A DNA stretch of 7,006 nucleotides from positions 1 through 7,006 of the forward strand of contig SLQI01000449.1 of the NCBI GenBank assembly GCA_007131535.1, read 5' to 3'. Under the pieces are notes generated by a model, which did no database searches, was not told the DNA's origin, and saw nothing but the letters and a program-made list of their open reading frames with translations. Position 1 is the stretch's first letter. Each line of letters starts with the position of its first letter. Shown here in pieces: positions 1 through 6,585 of this stretch. Source of the stretch: Balneolales bacterium (GTDB lineage Bacteria > Bacteroidota > Rhodothermia > Balneolales > Natronogracilivirgulaceae). A program made the position numbers and the translations under genes.

Positions 1-1605
1 ATCTATCAGATAGGCATATTCGGCTGATTCCGGGAGTTCGACTTCAGTCCGGACGGGTCGCTCCAGCAGTTCGTAATCAAGGGAAGTGCCGTGGCGGGAG
101 CTAAATCCCTCCAGGTTAAAAAGCAGGGGAATGGACCAGGAAGTCATATCATAGAAACGCGGGTTCTCGCCGCGGTCGACACGTTCACGGGCCTCCTCAA
201 GAAACTGTTCCGGCACAGGGGTATGCGGTTCCAGCATCGTTCGGATAAACCGGTTGCGTGGCTGAGCCGCTTCTATGACGTACGTGCCTTCCGGAAAGGT
301 ATGGCGTCCGAGATCTTCTCCCGTGCGGTCACTCACGTTCCGGAGCCGGGTTTCCTCACTCAACTGATGGACTTCCACACCGCTGCGCATTAACAAGTTA
401 ATGGCTTCAGCCAGCAGGTTGGGGTCGCCTTCCGGCTTGATCAGGTACCGGCGATTTCCGTCTTCACCATCCTGAATGGCATCCTCATGGGCTTCATAGT
501 ATTCGGTAATAAGCTCATCTCGACGGTCAGCCGTAAGCTGCACAAGAGCTTCGGTTGCCGTATACTGCTGGTTAATCGCATCTTTGAAGGTCCGCACCGT
601 CTCGTCAGCCCGCTCGATAGCCAGCCCGCGGCTGGAGCCTTGCTCGAAAAGCATACCGACAGCCCCCTGATAACTCAGATAGGAAGTGGTGTACCCTGGA
701 TAAAAGAAATTAAAGCGTTCGCGGGTCATATATTCGTATCCTTCGCGGTCGAACGCATCAGCATAGGCCGCGCCGAACTCTTCGAACCAGCGCGATGTGA
801 AATCAGGGAAGAAGGGGGCTACCGGGTCGGTGGGCGGTTCAAAATAGAATTCAACGTCGGCTCCCATTTCGTGCGCGTCCACACCCACCTGCGGTGCCCA
901 CAGCTGGAAAACGGGCGCGCGAGCCGCGGTTTCACGGTGGGTTTGGGCAAACCAATCCCGGTTGATATCAAAAAAGTAATGGCTGGTGCGGAATTGGAGT
1001 CCTTCCCAGGAGGTGACATCGTTGACCCAGTCGTCCCGGGATGGGTTCGGCACCCGACCTGTCCGCTGATGATTGTATTGAGCAAAGGCGTCACGCCCGT
1101 CGGCATTGATAATCGGATCAAACAGAATGACGGTATTAGCGAGCATTTCATCAACCTGAGCGTCTCCTTCCGAAGTTACTACATGTTCCAGAAACTTGAG
1201 GATGGCTTCGGCACCGGAAAGTTCAAAACCGTGGATAGATCCCCCCAGGTAAACAACAGCCGGTTGATCTTCACGGATTTGTTCCATTTCACTTTGGCTG
1301 GTTTCACGCGGGTCCCGGAGCTTTCGGGCATTTTCCTGGATTTCATCAAGTCGCTGCATGTTTTCGGGATCGGAGACAATGAGCATCGTCTGTGGTTTTT
1401 GATCCCAGGTGCGGATTTCGAGATCCAGAAGTTCAGCGCGGTCCGACGTTTCAGCTACATGATTTAAATAATTGATCATCTGGTAGCTTTCGGTAATACG
1501 TTCACCGAAATCGTGACCAGTTACTTCGGAGAAGGATGAAGGCCGGGCAGATACAGCCGTAGATAGTAGAAGCAGAAAGCAGAATGAAAGTATCGATCGT
1601 GCCAT
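1..1605 (-). CDS. Secreted M14-family zinc carboxypeptidase, partial (C-terminus beyond left edge)
   Basis: Reading the minus strand from ATG at 1605 gives 535 residues without a stop, reaching base 1, so the 3' end lies outside the window. Residues 1-20 form a typical signal peptide (MARS, then a hydrophobic stretch ending in AVSA), so the product is exported. The M14 zinc site is visible: HGFE (H125, E128) and H245 in VDAHEM. DINRDW (N215, R216) matches the family's substrate-carboxylate-binding Asn-Arg, and E321 in MLFEQGS matches the general-base Glu; the spacing from H245 to E321 (76) is close to that of carboxypeptidase A (74). All catalytic residues I can place are present, so it should be an active metallocarboxypeptidase of the periplasm, outer membrane or exterior. 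Substrate is unknown. Related Bacteroidota proteins are, as I recall, over 800 residues long, so a sizeable C-terminal part is probably missing. No clear ribosome binding site precedes the ATG. Large open frames on the opposite strand here are shadows. Confidence 0.93.
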   Translation of the reverse strand, partial: MARSILSFCFLLLLSTAVSARPSSFSEVTGHDFGERITESYQMINYLNHVAETSDRAELLDLEIRTWDQKPQTMLIVSDPENMQRLDEIQENARKLRDPRETSQSEMEQIREDQPAVVYLGGSIHGFELSGAEAILKFLEHVVTSEGDAQVDEMLANTVILFDPIINADGRDAFAQYNHQRTGRVPNPSRDDWVNDVTSWEGLQFRTSHYFFDINRDWFAQTHRETAARAPVFQLWAPQVGVDAHEMGADVEFYFEPPTDPVAPFFPDFTSRWFEEFGAAYADAFDREGYEYMTRERFNFFYPGYTTSYLSYQGAVGMLFEQGSSRGLAIERADETVRTFKDAINQQYTATEALVQLTADRRDELITEYYEAHEDAIQDGEDGNRRYLIKPEGDPNLLAEAINLLMRSGVEVHQLSEETRLRNVSDRTGEDLGRHTFPEGTYVIEAAQPRNRFIRTMLEPHTPVPEQFLEEARERVDRGENPRFYDMTSWSIPLLFNLEGFSSRHGTSLDYELLERPVRTEVELPESAEYAYLID

Positions 1606-1621
1606 GATTGCCGTCTTTTTG

Positions 1622-1649
1622 TTGATTTGTAATCAGATTCACAAATCAA
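1622..1649. promoter_or_regulatory. Perfect 9-bp inverted repeat upstream of the M14 gene
   Basis: TTGATTTGT at 1622-1630 and its exact reverse complement ACAAATCAA at 1641-1649 are separated by 10 bases. The dyad sits 17 bases upstream of the M14 start codon. Arm centres are 19 bases apart, about two helical turns, which suits a dimeric repressor or activator, though an RNA stem-loop in the 5' leader is equally possible. On the minus strand the promoter-distal arm contains TTGATTTG, one mismatch from the Bacteroidota -7 element TAnnTTTG, so a bound protein could cover the promoter. No well-spaced TTTG -33 element was found. The arms are AT-rich and no T-tract follows, so a terminator is unlikely. 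Confidence 0.45.
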
Positions 1650-1706
1650 TTTATATAATCCGGGGGTGCTTTGAAAGTGTGTTAAGAGGGAGGGTGATGA
1701 AGAGAA

Positions 1707-2948
1707 TCAGGCAAAGATAATCAGTGAGGCCGCTGCGAGTACAATCAACCCGAAAGCTAAAGCGAGTCGCTTGCGCAACTCGGTGTGCCCGAAAGCCGAG
1801 GCAATACCGAATTTGATGAAGGTATTGGTGATGAGGGCGGTCAGAATCAATCGCCAGCCAAGGTCGGCTTCGATATTTCCTTCCTGCACCATCTGGGAAG
1901 TGGAAAGCGTGATGGCGTCCATATCCGAAAAACCGGACAGAGCGGCAACGAAATACAGGTATTGATCTCCCAGATATTCGGTAGTTAACGCTACCAGAAA
2001 CAGTACCAGGGTATATACCCCACCAAAGGTAAGGGCGGATGAGAGCTCACTCGGGTTGCGTTGTTCGGGCAGCCGGGCGGAGCGATCAACAATCATTCGG
2101 TAGGTATACAGGCTAATTGCGATAGAAAACAGCAGCATCAGCATGACCGGCCAGGCAATCTGCCAGAAATAATCCGGGGCCATGATTCCTATTTCTACCA
2201 TTAGCCGGGGATAGACCATGGTGGAGGCGATGATAATCACAACGGCTGAATTGCGTGCCGGCCCCTCTCCAACGGAAGCCCGCCGGGAGTAACTCACTGT
2301 GGTGGCAGTGCTGGAAATCAATCCGCCCAAAACTCCGCCGAGTGCAATACCAGCACGTTGCCCCAGAAATTTATAGATCAAATACCCGCCGAGACTAATT
2401 CCTACGATTAGTACAACCAGCAGCCAGGTGCGTTGGGGGTTGAAGGCATCCAGCGGTCCGAATGTTTGATTGGGCAGGATGGGAAGGATGATGAAACTGA
2501 TCAGGATAAACTGCATGATCGCGCGGATATCAGTATCCTCAAGCCGGGCAATCATCCCTTTGAGTTGCGGTTTGAGGTACAGTAAAATCGCCGTACTTCC
2601 GGCAACGGCGGCAGCTACGGCAGGCTGACCAACCGGAATATAGGCGCCCACGGCAAACATCAGCAGCAACGATACTTCGGTAGTCATGCCGATGTTGGAA
2701 ATTCCTCCATACATCTTGTGCATATTTCCCACAATGATGATTACCATTACGCCTAAGGCTCCTATTGCCACAATCCATGGCTCATAAGCCTGAGCCAGGT
2801 AGGCGGTCAGGGTACCGAACATCGTTACCAGGGCAAACGTGCGGAATCCTGCAATACGAACTTCTTTGAGCTCACGCTGCATGCCGACCAGCAGCCCCAG
2901 CAACAAGGCCAGGCCCAAGTCCTGTATTATGGCAATATCAATTTGCAA
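1707..2948 (-). CDS. MgtC/SapB family membrane protein with DUF4010 domain
   Basis: This 413-residue, very hydrophobic protein has about 12 likely membrane segments (for example near 7-24, 58-76, 109-126, 144-159, 174-194, 262-281, 305-322, 364-385 and 395-412). The N-terminal third matches the MgtC/SapB pattern: LLLGLLVGMQRE (about 15-26) followed by AGFRTFALV (33-41). The C-terminal part carries DUF4010-like signatures, GGLISSTATTVS (208-219) and LSGFSDMDAITLS (337-349). The family sits in the inner membrane and its transported substrate or partner is not known; Salmonella MgtC is linked to low magnesium and to F-type ATP synthase, but that role should not be carried over to this longer architecture. 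The start must be TTG at 2948: a TAA lies in frame five codons upstream, and the first internal Met (23) would remove most of the first membrane helix. Length looks complete. The gene is 105 bases downstream of the TauE-like gene and 101 bases upstream of the peptidase, all on one strand. Confidence 0.9.
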   Translation of the reverse strand: MQIDIAIIQDLGLALLLGLLVGMQRELKEVRIAGFRTFALVTMFGTLTAYLAQAYEPWIVAIGALGVMVIIIVGNMHKMYGGISNIGMTTEVSLLLMFAVGAYIPVGQPAVAAAVAGSTAILLYLKPQLKGMIARLEDTDIRAIMQFILISFIILPILPNQTFGPLDAFNPQRTWLLVVLIVGISLGGYLIYKFLGQRAGIALGGVLGGLISSTATTVSYSRRASVGEGPARNSAVVIIIASTMVYPRLMVEIGIMAPDYFWQIAWPVMLMLLFSIAISLYTYRMIVDRSARLPEQRNPSELSSALTFGGVYTLVLFLVALTTEYLGDQYLYFVAALSGFSDMDAITLSTSQMVQEGNIEADLGWRLILTALITNTFIKFGIASAFGHTELRKRLALAFGLIVLAAASLIIFA

Positions 2949-2991
2949 TGCGGGAAAGTTTTATTGGTTTAAGAGTGATATAACTCTAACG

Positions 2992-3022
2992 GGAAACTAC
3001 AGATAGATCGTCATTACCCAAA
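2992..3022 (-). promoter_or_regulatory. Candidate Bacteroidota-type promoter for the MgtC-DUF4010 gene
   Basis: On the minus strand TTTG (3022-3019) is followed after 19 bases by TAGTTTCC (2999-2992). The first matches the -33 box and the second matches TAnnTTTG at four of six fixed positions, with correct spacing. Transcription would begin near 2985, giving a leader of about 37 bases to the TTG start. The region just upstream is T-rich on this strand but shows no hairpin strong enough for a terminator, so read-through from the TauE-like gene is also possible. The imperfect -7 box keeps confidence low. Confidence 0.3.
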
Positions 3023-3053
3023 TTAAAAAAGTTAAAAAGAGCCGGGTGGGGGA

Positions 3054-3878
3054 TTATGTATTTGCGAGATATCCTTCATAGATCAACTTGATCGCAACCA
3101 GGATGAGCAGGATTGCAAAAATGCGTTCAAGTGTTTTCTGAGGGATGAGGTGACCTATTTTTACCCCGAGGTATCCCCCGGCAAAGCTTCCGAGGATAAG
3201 CGGCAGTGCGGTGCCAAAGTCCACAAACCCGACTGTAAGGTTCGTTATGCCCTGATTAACCGGTTGGGCCCAGGCCATTTGAACCCAGGCCGAAAGTGAG
3301 ATAACCACAATTGCCCCCGAAGAAATACTAACGGCCTGAATAAATGGTATCCCAAGTACCAGGGTCATCAAAGGAACAAGTACAACACCGCCGCCTACCC
3401 CGGCCAGACTGGCCACAATCCCTCCGGCAATACCGATAAACAAGGCGGAAATAATGGGCAACTCTCTGGCAGCGCCATGCCGGGTTGATTTGCCGGATTT
3501 GGTATCTTTTATGAATAGATTCCAGGAGGTATATAGCAACAGGATGCTGAATATTACCGTGAACTGCGCTTCCCCGTACCATCCTGAAAGGGTGATGCCG
3601 GTGCCGGCAATGGTACCGATAATTCCGGCAAAACCGAGCTTAATGGAATCCGGCAAAAACAAATTGGTATTGCGATATTGCTTCAATACGCTGCCGGATG
3701 AAGCTACAAATGTGCAAAACAAAGATGAGCCGATCGCCCACTGCGTAGCCTGACCAAGTCCGCTTTGACTGAAGATATAAAACAATATAGGTGTGAAAAT
3801 CAGCCCGCCGCCGATGCCGAGCAATCCCGCCAGCATACCGGTGAGTACACCAATCAGCAATAATAGAATGAATGTCAT
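3054..3878 (-). CDS. TauE/SafE family (DUF81) putative anion exporter
   Basis: The 274-residue product is a multi-spanning inner-membrane protein with about eight membrane segments. It shows the internal duplication typical of the TauE/SafE family: LAGLLGIGGGLIFTPIL (16-32) in the first half and VASLAGVGGGVVLVPLM (155-171) in the second, the glycine-rich stretches that in this family lie in inverted or repeated bundles. Characterised relatives move sulfite, sulfoacetate or other organosulfur anions, but most members have no known substrate and nothing next to this gene concerns sulfur metabolism, so no substrate can be given. Length is normal for the family (about 250-280). ATG at 3878 is chosen because the protein begins at once with the first helix and a well-placed promoter lies 22-53 bases upstream. 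It is divergent from mutS2 and is first of the minus-strand set; the MgtC-like gene follows after 105 bases. Confidence 0.92.
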   Translation of the reverse strand: MTFILLLLIGVLTGMLAGLLGIGGGLIFTPILFYIFSQSGLGQATQWAIGSSLFCTFVASSGSVLKQYRNTNLFLPDSIKLGFAGIIGTIAGTGITLSGWYGEAQFTVIFSILLLYTSWNLFIKDTKSGKSTRHGAARELPIISALFIGIAGGIVASLAGVGGGVVLVPLMTLVLGIPFIQAVSISSGAIVVISLSAWVQMAWAQPVNQGITNLTVGFVDFGTALPLILGSFAGGYLGVKIGHLIPQKTLERIFAILLILVAIKLIYEGYLANT

Positions 3879-3899
3879 GATACCACGTTAATTCCGCTG

Positions 3900-3931
3900 C
3901 AAAAGTAGCAGTATTTATGAGTATTCCCAAA
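3900..3931 (-). promoter_or_regulatory. Bacteroidota-type promoter for the TauE/SafE gene
   Basis: Minus-strand TTTG (3931-3928) is followed after 20 bases by TACTTTTG (3907-3900), a perfect match to the TAnnTTTG -7 element at a spacing within the accepted range for the Bacteroidota primary sigma factor. Transcription would start near 3893, leaving a short leader of about 15 bases before the ATG at 3878. No Shine-Dalgarno motif is present, as is usual in this phylum. This is the best promoter in the window and the main sequence clue to the phylum. Confidence 0.6.
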
Positions 3932-3943
3932 AGGTAAAATCAA

Positions 3944-4085
3944 CGGGTTGTTCGGCATGGTCGGGCTGACCGGGTTTTAGTGGGGGGATTAAAGTTAGTA
4001 ATACGGGTTAATTTAATTTCGGATTTGCCGACAACCGGGCTGTGCCCGGAAGCCGGCAAATCCTGATCTGAGTGGGCTCAACCCG
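3944..4085. promoter_or_regulatory. Cluster of CGGGTT motifs in the divergent intergenic region
   Basis: CGGGTT occurs at 3944-3949, 3971-3976 and 4004-4009 in direct orientation, and inverted (AACCCG) at 4080-4085. Around 0.07 copies would be expected by chance on both strands in this length. The flanks are only weakly shared (ACGGGTT in two copies). This could be a set of protein-binding sites between the two divergent genes, but the motif was picked after seeing it, so the support is weak. Confidence 0.15.
4021..4063. repeat. Two-part perfect hairpin between tauE-like gene and mutS2
   Basis: GGATTTGCCG (4021-4030) pairs exactly with CGGCAAATCC (4054-4063). Inside, CCGGGC (4035-4040) pairs exactly with GCCCGG (4044-4049) across a TGT loop, with four-base internal loops on each side (ACAA and AAGC). 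This makes a stable 43-base stem-loop with 16 pairs. No T-tract follows in either direction, and no gene ends here because the flanking genes diverge, so an intrinsic terminator is unlikely. It could be a REP-like palindromic element, a leader structure in the mutS2 mRNA if transcription starts upstream, or a protein-binding site. It ends 106 bases before the mutS2 start. Confidence 0.6.
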
Positions 4086-4169
4086 GAATCAATGGTATAC
4101 ACCCATCAAATAATCTCTTATTTTCAGCATTTTAAATTTAACAGATAGTATTTCTTCCGATAGATTTTA

Positions 4170-6545
4170 ATGAAACTTATCCCCGAAAATATTCCGGATA
4201 AACTTGGTCTTGATGTCATCTTAAAAACTGCATCACGTAAAGCGGTTACACCGATGGGAGCCGAGGCCGTCTTGACCCTGAAACCGGCAAGTATTAAAGC
4301 TCATGTGGCCGATCGACTTCAGGGGACCCGGGAGATCCTTTCCATTTTAACGGCCGGTAAAAGCTTTCCCATCGATCAGATAGAAGACACTTCCGGCTGG
4401 CTCGATCTGGCCAAAGCCGAAGGCAGTATTCTCAGTCCGGAGCAATTGATGATGATCCGGGATCTGGCCTCGTGCGCAAGGAAAATCAAGCAGTTTCTGC
4501 GGGGAGATCAGGAGGAATTTCAGGTACTTTCCCGGTTCGGACAACAGATCCAGCCATTGAAAGAATTTGAAGGTCAGGTTGCCGATATCATTTCCGACCG
4601 GGGAGAGGTGAAGGATAATGCCAGCCCGGAGTTGCAGCGTATTCGCAAGGAGCTGCATTCCCGTCGGTCGGATGTACGGCAGGAGCTGGGCCGATTGATG
4701 CGCACCTATGCCAAAGATGCCATGACCGCCGACGGTGAGATTACCATGCGATCCGGGCGGATGGTGGTACCGCTGAAATCCGAATACAAACGAAAGGTTA
4801 GCGGTTTTGTCCACGACGTTTCGGCCACCGGACAGACGGTTTATCTTGAACCGGCAGAGGTACTTGCGCTCAATAATGAAATCCGCGAACTGGAAGCCCG
4901 CGAGCAGCGCGAGATCGAACGGCTGATGCAGATGCTAACCGATCAGGTACGGGCCAACCGGGAGGCACTGCTAACGCATCATAACGTTATTTCGGATCTG
5001 GATGCCATCTATGCCGTCGCCAAACTCAGCAATGATTTCGGAGGAGTAGTGCCGGATCTTTCCGAAGATCGAACACTGCAGCTCAATGAAGTTTATAACC
5101 CGGTGCTTTGGCTGCGATTTCAGCAAAAATCGGATATCGTACCCCTGACACTGGAAATGTCTGCCGGAGAGGACGGTATTATGATCACCGGTCCCAACGC
5201 GGGGGGAAAGTCCGTCACCCTGAAAACCATCGGCTTGAGCCAGATGATGATGCAGTGCGGATTCGGCCTCCCCTGTCTGGAAGGCACCCGGCTACCCGTA
5301 ACCGACTCGCTGTTCGTTGATATGGGGGATGAACAGAATATCGACCAGGATCTCTCGACATTTTCTTCCCGGCTGGAGTGGATGAAACTGGCGTTGAAGG
5401 AGGCCGGGGAAGGATCGATGGTTTTGGTGGATGAAGCGGGAACCGGCACCGATCCGGCTGAAGGCACGGCGCTGTTTCAGGCGTTTTTTGAGATCCTGCA
5501 GGAAAAGCAGGCCCGCATTATTGCGACAACGCATCACGGAGATCTGAAAGAATTTGCCCATCGCCGGGATGGCTGGGAAAATGCCTCGATGTTGTTTGAT
5601 CAGGAACATCTCAGCCCGACCTATCACTTCCAGAAAGGCGTGCCGGGAAGCAGCTATGCATTTGAAATCGCGTCGCGACTTGGTTTGTCAGGCGAGTTGA
5701 TTAACAAAGCGCGCGGGCTGGTCGGCACCTCGAAAAACCGGATGGAGGATCTGATCGTAGAGCTGGAACGGCAGCGACAGGAAGTGCTGGATCAGAAAGC
5801 GGAGCTTTCCCGCAATCGCAAAGAGCTGGACAATCTGCAGAGCCGGTATGAGCGCAAGTATTCCAAAATTAAAGATCAAACCGATGCCATCCGTCAGCAG
5901 GCTTTGGATGAGGCAACTGCCATTCTGAAAGAGGCGAATAAAAAAGTTGAGCAGGCCGTCAGAGAAGTCTCCGAGCGAAACGCAGAAAAAGAGGCGGTTA
6001 AGGAAGTTCGCAAGGATCTGGATGATTACCGCAAAGAAATTTCCGGGCGGCAGCAGAAAGCAAAAAAGAAGAAAAAGCCCCAAAGCGCATCCCCGCCTAA
6101 AATCGGGGACAGCGTTCAGATGATCGACAGCAACTCCCGGGGTACATTGAAAGAAATAAGCGGCAAAAATGCGGTGATTGAAGTAAACGGCATGCGGCTG
6201 AGAACGAAACTGGATCAGCTGATGAAAGTGGATGAACCGGAGCCGAAAAAAGAGCAAAAGCAGGTCCGCGGCTGGAAAAGCGACAGCGAGGTGCGCCGGC
6301 GGGCCTCAAACCGGATTGACCTGCGGGGTCAACGTGCCGATGAAGCCAGGCAAGCCATCACGCAATTTCTGGATGAAGCATCATCAGCCGGATTACATGA
6401 GCTTGAAATTGTCCACGGCAAAGGCAACGGAGTGCTGAAAAACATTGTCCACGACCACCTCAGCCAGCGCAAAGAAGTAAAGTCGTTTGATCTGGCTCCG
6501 GAAGACCAGGGCGGGCACGGGTGTACACTGGTGGAGTTGGGTTGA
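4170..6545 (+). CDS. mutS2: MutS2 family ATPase/endonuclease with C-terminal Smr domain
   Basis: The 791-residue protein matches full-length MutS2 (Bacillus form about 785). Residues 1 to about 310 form the MutS-like core and clamp. The ABC-type ATPase follows: Walker A GPNAGGKS (341-348), STFS signature (396-399), Walker B MVLVDE (417-422) and the switch histidine in TTHHGD (453-458). A charged coiled coil spans about 522-630 and ends in a lysine run near 632-636. A KOW/SH3-like segment lies at about 643-687, and the Smr domain fills the end, with IDLRG (716-720) and HGKGNG (749-754), the conserved nuclease motifs. It lacks the N-terminal mismatch-recognition domain of MutS, so it does not act in classical mismatch repair. 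Family roles include suppressing recombination by acting on branched DNA and, in Bacillus, splitting or cutting at collided ribosomes; which applies here is open. All motifs are intact. The ATG at 4170 suits the family N-terminus; no Shine-Dalgarno site or confident promoter is seen. Confidence 0.97.
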   Translation: MKLIPENIPDKLGLDVILKTASRKAVTPMGAEAVLTLKPASIKAHVADRLQGTREILSILTAGKSFPIDQIEDTSGWLDLAKAEGSILSPEQLMMIRDLASCARKIKQFLRGDQEEFQVLSRFGQQIQPLKEFEGQVADIISDRGEVKDNASPELQRIRKELHSRRSDVRQELGRLMRTYAKDAMTADGEITMRSGRMVVPLKSEYKRKVSGFVHDVSATGQTVYLEPAEVLALNNEIRELEAREQREIERLMQMLTDQVRANREALLTHHNVISDLDAIYAVAKLSNDFGGVVPDLSEDRTLQLNEVYNPVLWLRFQQKSDIVPLTLEMSAGEDGIMITGPNAGGKSVTLKTIGLSQMMMQCGFGLPCLEGTRLPVTDSLFVDMGDEQNIDQDLSTFSSRLEWMKLALKEAGEGSMVLVDEAGTGTDPAEGTALFQAFFEILQEKQARIIATTHHGDLKEFAHRRDGWENASMLFDQEHLSPTYHFQKGVPGSSYAFEIASRLGLSGELINKARGLVGTSKNRMEDLIVELERQRQEVLDQKAELSRNRKELDNLQSRYERKYSKIKDQTDAIRQQALDEATAILKEANKKVEQAVREVSERNAEKEAVKEVRKDLDDYRKEISGRQQKAKKKKKPQSASPPKIGDSVQMIDSNSRGTLKEISGKNAVIEVNGMRLRTKLDQLMKVDEPEPKKEQKQVRGWKSDSEVRRRASNRIDLRGQRADEARQAITQFLDEASSAGLHELEIVHGKGNGVLKNIVHDHLSQRKEVKSFDLAPEDQGGHGCTLVELG

Positions 6546-6558
6546 ATAACCTCAAAAC

Positions 6559-6585
6559 ACCTGCCAGGTCCCGAGACTGGCAGGT
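6559..6585 (+). terminator. Hairpin after mutS2, possible terminator or palindromic repeat
   Basis: ACCTGCCAG (6559-6567) pairs perfectly with CTGGCAGGT (6577-6585) around a nine-base loop, beginning 14 bases after the mutS2 stop. Two further pairs can form inside if G6568 is bulged, leaving a CCGA loop. The position fits a transcription end, but the downstream side reads ACATAT rather than a T-tract, so it is not a standard intrinsic terminator on the plus strand. Palindromes of the ACCTGNCAG type are, as I recall, common between genes in this phylum, so it may belong to a dispersed repeat family that also protects the 3' end of the mRNA. Confidence 0.5.

Noticed and set aside
91..393. 100-codon plus-strand frame near the left edge
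   Set aside because: Shadow of the M14 gene, which continues through it to base 1 on the minus strand.
487..1467. 326-codon open frame on the plus strand
   Set aside because: It lies wholly antisense to the M14 peptidase, which has a signal peptide and all zinc and catalytic motifs; the plus-strand translation resembles no family I know.
6060..6079. A-rich run in mutS2 as a possible programmed frameshift site
   Set aside because: The main frame continues normally into the KOW-like and Smr domains; lysine-rich linkers are common here and no alternative frame of interest follows.
5688..6257. 189-codon minus-strand frame
   Set aside because: Antisense to the MutS2 coiled-coil and KOW-like region; its Phe/Leu-rich translation is what the reverse of Lys/Glu-rich coding DNA gives.
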